A program made the position numbers and the translations under genes. The notes beneath the pieces are model-generated. The model saw nothing but the letters and a program-made list of their open reading frames with translations. It ran no database searches and was not told the DNA's origin. Below are positions 61,571-64,000 of a stretch of 64,000 bases of DNA, in pieces; positions within the stretch are counted from its first letter, which is position 1; every line of letters begins with the position of its first letter. This DNA is from Halanaerobiales bacterium (GTDB taxonomy: Bacteria; Bacillota; Halanaerobiia; Halanaerobiales; Halanaerobiaceae): contig JADQBT010000012.1 in NCBI GenBank assembly GCA_016278485.1, positions 29,825-93,824 on the forward strand. Reading direction: 5' to 3'.

Positions 61571-61760
61571 TGAAATTACTAGTTAATGAAAATGATAAAA
61601 AGCATATTTTGCTACTCATTTATTAGAACAGGGAATTGATTTAAGATATATTCAAGAGCTTTTAGGTCACAAAAGTTCGAAAACAACTGAAATATATACC
61701 CATGTTAGTAATAAACAATTCAAAAATATTGTTAATCCGCTGGACAAATTAATAGATTGA
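61571..61760 (+). pseudogene. IntI/Xer-type tyrosine recombinase, C-terminal remnant
   Basis: In one frame from about 61602 the DNA encodes [20 protein letters not shown], then the active-site tyrosine in [11 protein letters not shown], and ends with [10 protein letters not shown]. This is the C-terminal catalytic patch of a tyrosine recombinase. The NPLDKL-type ending is like integron integrases and related Xer-like recombinases (SPLDxL) rather than XerC/XerD. The N-terminal three quarters and the first catalytic arginine are missing. An ATG at 61571 starts a frame (MKLLVNEND) that fuses out of register, so a frameshift is also present. It is not functional. It points toward the cassette array that follows. 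Confidence 0.8.
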
Positions 61761-61770
61761 CAGAAGAAAG

Positions 61771-61797
61771 TATATCCGAAATAACCTTCGGGATATA
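61771..61797 (+). terminator. Hairpin after the recombinase remnant
   Basis: TATATCCGAA pairs with TTC(G)GGATATA with one bulge and a six-base loop, followed by TTTATTT. It is probably the old terminator of the recombinase gene, or part of a recombination site. Confidence 0.45.
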
Positions 61798-61842
61798 TTT
61801 ATTTGAAGAAGTATATACGAAAAAACGTTCGGAAAGAAAATA

Positions 61843-61850
61843 GTTATGTG
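61843..61850 (+). other. Candidate first cassette boundary (G/TTATGTG)
   Basis: Sequence starting at this G (GTTATGTGAAATTCT) is the reverse complement, at 13 of 15 positions, of the left arm of the palindrome at 62563. That is what a cassette start should be. The preceding ~80 bases would hold the attI-like site. I see a small CGAA/TTCG inverted repeat there but no firm attI features. Confidence 0.5.
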
Positions 61851-61927
61851 AAATTCTTAAGTTATGATATAAACCAAAAAGTTGATTATAATAGTTTTAT
61901 CTTTTTCATAGAAGGGGGAGAAGTTTC

Positions 61928-62537
61928 ATGATAATTAAATATGCTGATGATATGTCCAAGTGGAAAAAGTGGATGAAAGAATATAAATATGGGGTTATTT
62001 TAATATTTCAAACCAGATCCACATAATTCTAAAATAACTGTATTACCTAATGAATATAATTAGTCATATACTGGCGAATGTGAAGCCCATATCAGTTTGA
62101 GTGTACAAATACCAAAACCTTTGACAAAAGGTCATCTTGATGAAATACATACAAATTTAAAACACGTTAAACCCTTTAAGATAAATTATGGTCCAATAGT
62201 TGAAAATCCTTCTCATCCAGGAGTGGTATTAGATATTAGACTTCAAGAAAAACTAAGGTATTTAATAAATTTAATTGAGTCAACATCATTATTTAATGAT
62301 GCTATAGAAAGAAGTCATCCTTTTTATGGACATATGACTATTGCAGAGATGGAAACTACTAAACAAGGTAGTACATCTAAAGCTGATGGAATGGAACAAA
62401 CCCTTGAAATAATTAAAGAAGTAAAAGACAAAAAATTAAGTGGAGAATTTATAGTAGAATACTTATCTTATGCAGTTCCAGATGAAAACTTTAGATTTAC
62501 AGAAAGAGATAGAATATACTTAGGAGAAAATAAATAA
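61928..62537 (+). pseudogene. 2H-phosphoesterase (2'-5' RNA ligase-like) gene, decayed, in cassette 1
   Basis: The three-part reading is one protein of about 200 residues. It starts MSKWKKWMKEYKYGVILIF after a GGGGGAG ribosome site, loses frame near 62009, continues KPDPHNSKITVLPNEYN to an in-frame TAG at 62061, then runs open to 62537. The two HxT/S motifs of the 2H superfamily are visible: CEAHISLSV and FYGHMTIAEM, with about 85 residues between, the usual spacing. The C-terminal two thirds are undamaged and could be translated only from a TTG at 62097, which would lose the first motif. I therefore call it a pseudogene. Confidence 0.7.
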
Positions 62538-62562
62538 TAAAAGCTAATTATGTCCAGAACAT

Positions 62563-62668
62563 CACATAACATGGTATTTAAGATTCCGCTACGCTCCATG
62601 CAAATTTCTTCACCAAGGGCAGCCGCCCTAAGGTTCAGAAACTTCTTAAATACCTGGTACGTTATATG
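62563..62668 (+). other. attC-like palindrome 1 (end of cassette 1)
   Basis: This ~105-base imperfect palindrome has a left arm CACATAACATGGTATTTAAG and a right arm CTTAAATACCTGGTACGTTA, with inner pairing around GGGCAGCCGCCC. The right side has extra unpaired bases between the stem and GTT, as attC right arms do. The recombination point would be G/TTATATG at 62661. The left outer bases are the reverse complement of the cassette 1 start at 61843. Confidence 0.65.
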
Positions 62669-62692
62669 AAATGCTGCTTTAGGGGGAATAAT

Positions 62693-63772
62693 ATGGATTT
62701 TGATGAACAATTAAAAGCAATGCGAAGAGGATTAAAGGAATATGAACGTCAACAAAAAATTATTAATAATTTTCCTATGGACGCAATAAGAAGACATCAA
62801 AAAATGATGGAACAAATTAGCTATCCTTCTGTTTCAAAAATTGTAAATCAATATAATGAATTTCAAAATGTTATTAGCAAATCAAAAAAAGCAACAAAAA
62901 TGATAGAAGAACAACAAAATCAAATAAATAGAATTTTAAATGCTCCGATCTATGATTGGATAAAAAATATTAATCACATATGTTCTGTTTATTCAGATTC
63001 CTCTATAAATGCCTTGTTTAAACATTTTAAAAATTTGCCGGATAATTATATTATAACTGAGAAAAAAGTAAACGAAGATATTAGTTATGTTATTAAAGAT
63101 ATTGAAACTGATGAACAATTACCTATTTCTGATAGTACTGGTACATTTGGAATTTTAGATATGTTTGGAAATATAAGTGAAAAAGAAATATTTGATTTTT
63201 ATAACCATTTAAGTAAATATCCAATGTTAGGATTAAAACATGAAATCGGACAAAAAATTATTAAAAATATTGAAGAATCATGTTTAAATGAAAAAAGTGA
63301 AATAACGTTATTTCGTGCTCGAATAAGAAAAGAAGGACAAGATAGGCCTTATCCTGAGCCAGAAATGTTTGAACCTCCTTATGGAAAATCTAGTCATGGA
63401 CGCTATAATCCTCCTGGTTTAAATGTATTATACACTTGTGATTGTCTTGAGGGTGCTTTAAAGGAAGTAAAACCTGAAGACGGTATGACGATTGACATTA
63501 TTGAATGGAAGATAGTAGGTAATATAGAAATGCTAGATTTATCTGGAATCGATTGTCCTTTAATAAATTATTGTAGCTTTTCACCTGATACAGATTATAA
63601 AATTAAGCCAGCATATTTGGTTCCTAATTTTATTGCCCAATGTTGTGATTTATTAGGTGTTGAAGGCTTAATTTATAAGAGTGATTTAGTAGAAACTGCC
63701 ACAAATTACGTATTTTTTTCACCGAGTAAAAGATTATTTGAGTTTGTTAAAATGCATAAAAAAACTTATTAA
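62693..63772 (+). CDS. RES-domain protein (probable NAD+-degrading toxin type) in cassette 2
   Basis: This 359-residue protein has a C-terminal RES domain (about residues 190-345). The conserved pattern is LFRARIRKEGQDRP (Arg), MFEPPYGKSSHGRYNPPG and LNVLYTCDCLEGALKEVKP (Tyr and Glu). RES toxins studied so far hydrolyse or phosphorolyse NAD+. The N-terminal half is helical and charged and may be a built-in regulatory (HEPN/RES N-terminal-like) domain. No Xre-type antitoxin gene is next to it. The frame extends to 62666, but AGGGGG at 62681-62686 sets the ATG at 62693. The gene fills one cassette between two attC-like palindromes. Confidence 0.8.
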   Translation: MDFDEQLKAMRRGLKEYERQQKIINNFPMDAIRRHQKMMEQISYPSVSKIVNQYNEFQNVISKSKKATKMIEEQQNQINRILNAPIYDWIKNINHICSVYSDSSINALFKHFKNLPDNYIITEKKVNEDISYVIKDIETDEQLPISDSTGTFGILDMFGNISEKEIFDFYNHLSKYPMLGLKHEIGQKIIKNIEESCLNEKSEITLFRARIRKEGQDRPYPEPEMFEPPYGKSSHGRYNPPGLNVLYTCDCLEGALKEVKPEDGMTIDIIEWKIVGNIEMLDLSGIDCPLINYCSFSPDTDYKIKPAYLVPNFIAQCCDLLGVEGLIYKSDLVETATNYVFFSPSKRLFEFVKMHKKTY

Positions 63773-63799
63773 AGTAGAAATTTCAAACAAGCAGCACTT

Positions 63800-63957
63800 C
63801 ATATAACATAGGATTTCCGTTACGCCAAAGACCGGCTACCCTTCGGGACATTACCTTTGTCATGTCTTTTGCAATATAGGGGTAAAAGGTTATGGAAGCA
63901 AAAGACCTGCCAACCCTAACGGGACGGTAACGTCGGAAATCCTAGGGACGTTAGAAC
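63800..63957 (+). other. attC-like palindrome 2 (end of cassette 2)
   Basis: This ~155-base imperfect palindrome starts CATATAACATAGGATTTCCG and ends CGGAAATCCTAGGGACGTTA, with an extended stem through GTTACGCC/GGTAACG. Inside is a second perfect 9-base inverted repeat, GTCTTTTGC (63864-63872) and GCAAAAGAC (63898-63906). The recombination point is G/TTAGAAC at 63950. The left outer bases match the start of cassette 2 in reverse complement at 18 of 19 positions. Confidence 0.7.
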
Positions 63958-64000
63958 GCCAAGTTAAGCTTAGTATTTCTAGCAAAGTGAAAATAATGGA
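63951..64000 (+). other. Start of a third cassette, cut by the window edge
   Basis: Sequence after the G/TT point at 63950 (TTAGAACGCC onward) should begin a third cassette. An ATG at 63996 could start its gene. If the model is right, GGCGTTCTAAC should occur downstream as the left arm of the next palindrome. Confidence 0.4.

Noticed and set aside
62061..62063. In-frame TAG in the 2H-phosphoesterase gene as a possible pyrrolysine codon
   Set aside because: The same gene also has a frameshift 50 bases upstream and the position is not catalytic, so decay is simpler.
1..64000. CRISPR array or cas genes
   Set aside because: No regularly spaced repeat units and no cas-type proteins were found.
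1..64000. Insertion sequences
   Set aside because: No transposase frame was recognised; the only recombinase trace is the tyrosine recombinase fragment at 61571-61760.

Overview
The window looks like chromosome from a low-GC, anaerobic Firmicute that has an outer membrane, most like the Halanaerobiales. That placement is an inference. It rests on AT-rich DNA with strong AGGAGG ribosome sites, a probable tungsten aldehyde:ferredoxin oxidoreductase, and a beta-barrel protein encoded beside an RND exporter and a LolA-like protein. Nearly all genes are on the + strand.

Layout. (1) 26-4416: RND/MMPL exporter, LolA-like carrier and outer-membrane barrel, probably one envelope export system, then a lipoprotein hydrolase. 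(2) 5919-16585: a DeoR-type regulator followed by an operon of sugar ABC importer (binding protein, double ATPase, permease), MtnA, a solute-binding-like protein without signal peptide, MtnK-type kinase, aldehyde oxidoreductase and class II aldolase. Together these form a plausible route for imported 5-methylthioribose or 5-deoxyribose: phosphorylation, isomerisation, aldol cleavage to DHAP plus an aldehyde, and ferredoxin-linked oxidation of the aldehyde. (3) 16795-32709: mixed housekeeping genes (transglutaminase-like, RarD, DUF1028, ArsR/DUF2703, a ComEC-like hydrolase set, M20 peptidase, DegV, UvsE, tRNA-Leu/tRNA-Val, uridine kinase), an unlisted 37-residue minus-strand gene and a decayed ABC exporter. 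(4) 33791-40972: FabH-like enzyme, CoA-transferase and a five-gene Liv-type ABC importer. (5) 41081-50277: phosphohexomutase, MBL hydrolase, broken NmrA gene, two beta-lactamase-fold hydrolases around a DapF homologue with both catalytic cysteines replaced by serine, an MFS transporter and an ABC pair whose ATPase lacks its P-loop lysine. (6) 50440-52717: an AIM24-family gene, a promoter-to-terminator stretch that may be a non-coding RNA or leader, and a glycogenin-like glycosyltransferase. (7) 52970-61428: a tightly packed same-strand block of small accessory genes (AlkD-like, four methyltransferases, three GNATs, VOC, DUF3795, LUD, GrpB, PNPOx), bordered by two copies of a ~38-bp repeat.

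(8) 61571-64000 is the most unusual part. The C-terminal end of an IntI/Xer-type tyrosine recombinase is followed by two consecutive gene cassettes. Each cassette ends in a long imperfect palindrome resembling an integron attC site. In both, the left arm of the palindrome is the reverse complement of the start of that same cassette, as expected for units that circularise and insert at a G/TT point. Cassette 1 carries a decayed 2H-phosphoesterase gene, cassette 2 an intact RES-domain protein without an obvious antitoxin, and a third cassette starts at the window edge. I read this as a relic integron-like array.

Gene decay recurs: the ABC exporter fragment, P-loop-less ATPase, NmrA gene, recombinase and 2H-phosphoesterase are all damaged. 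Several starts were moved from the longest reading frame to the codon with a properly spaced ribosome site.
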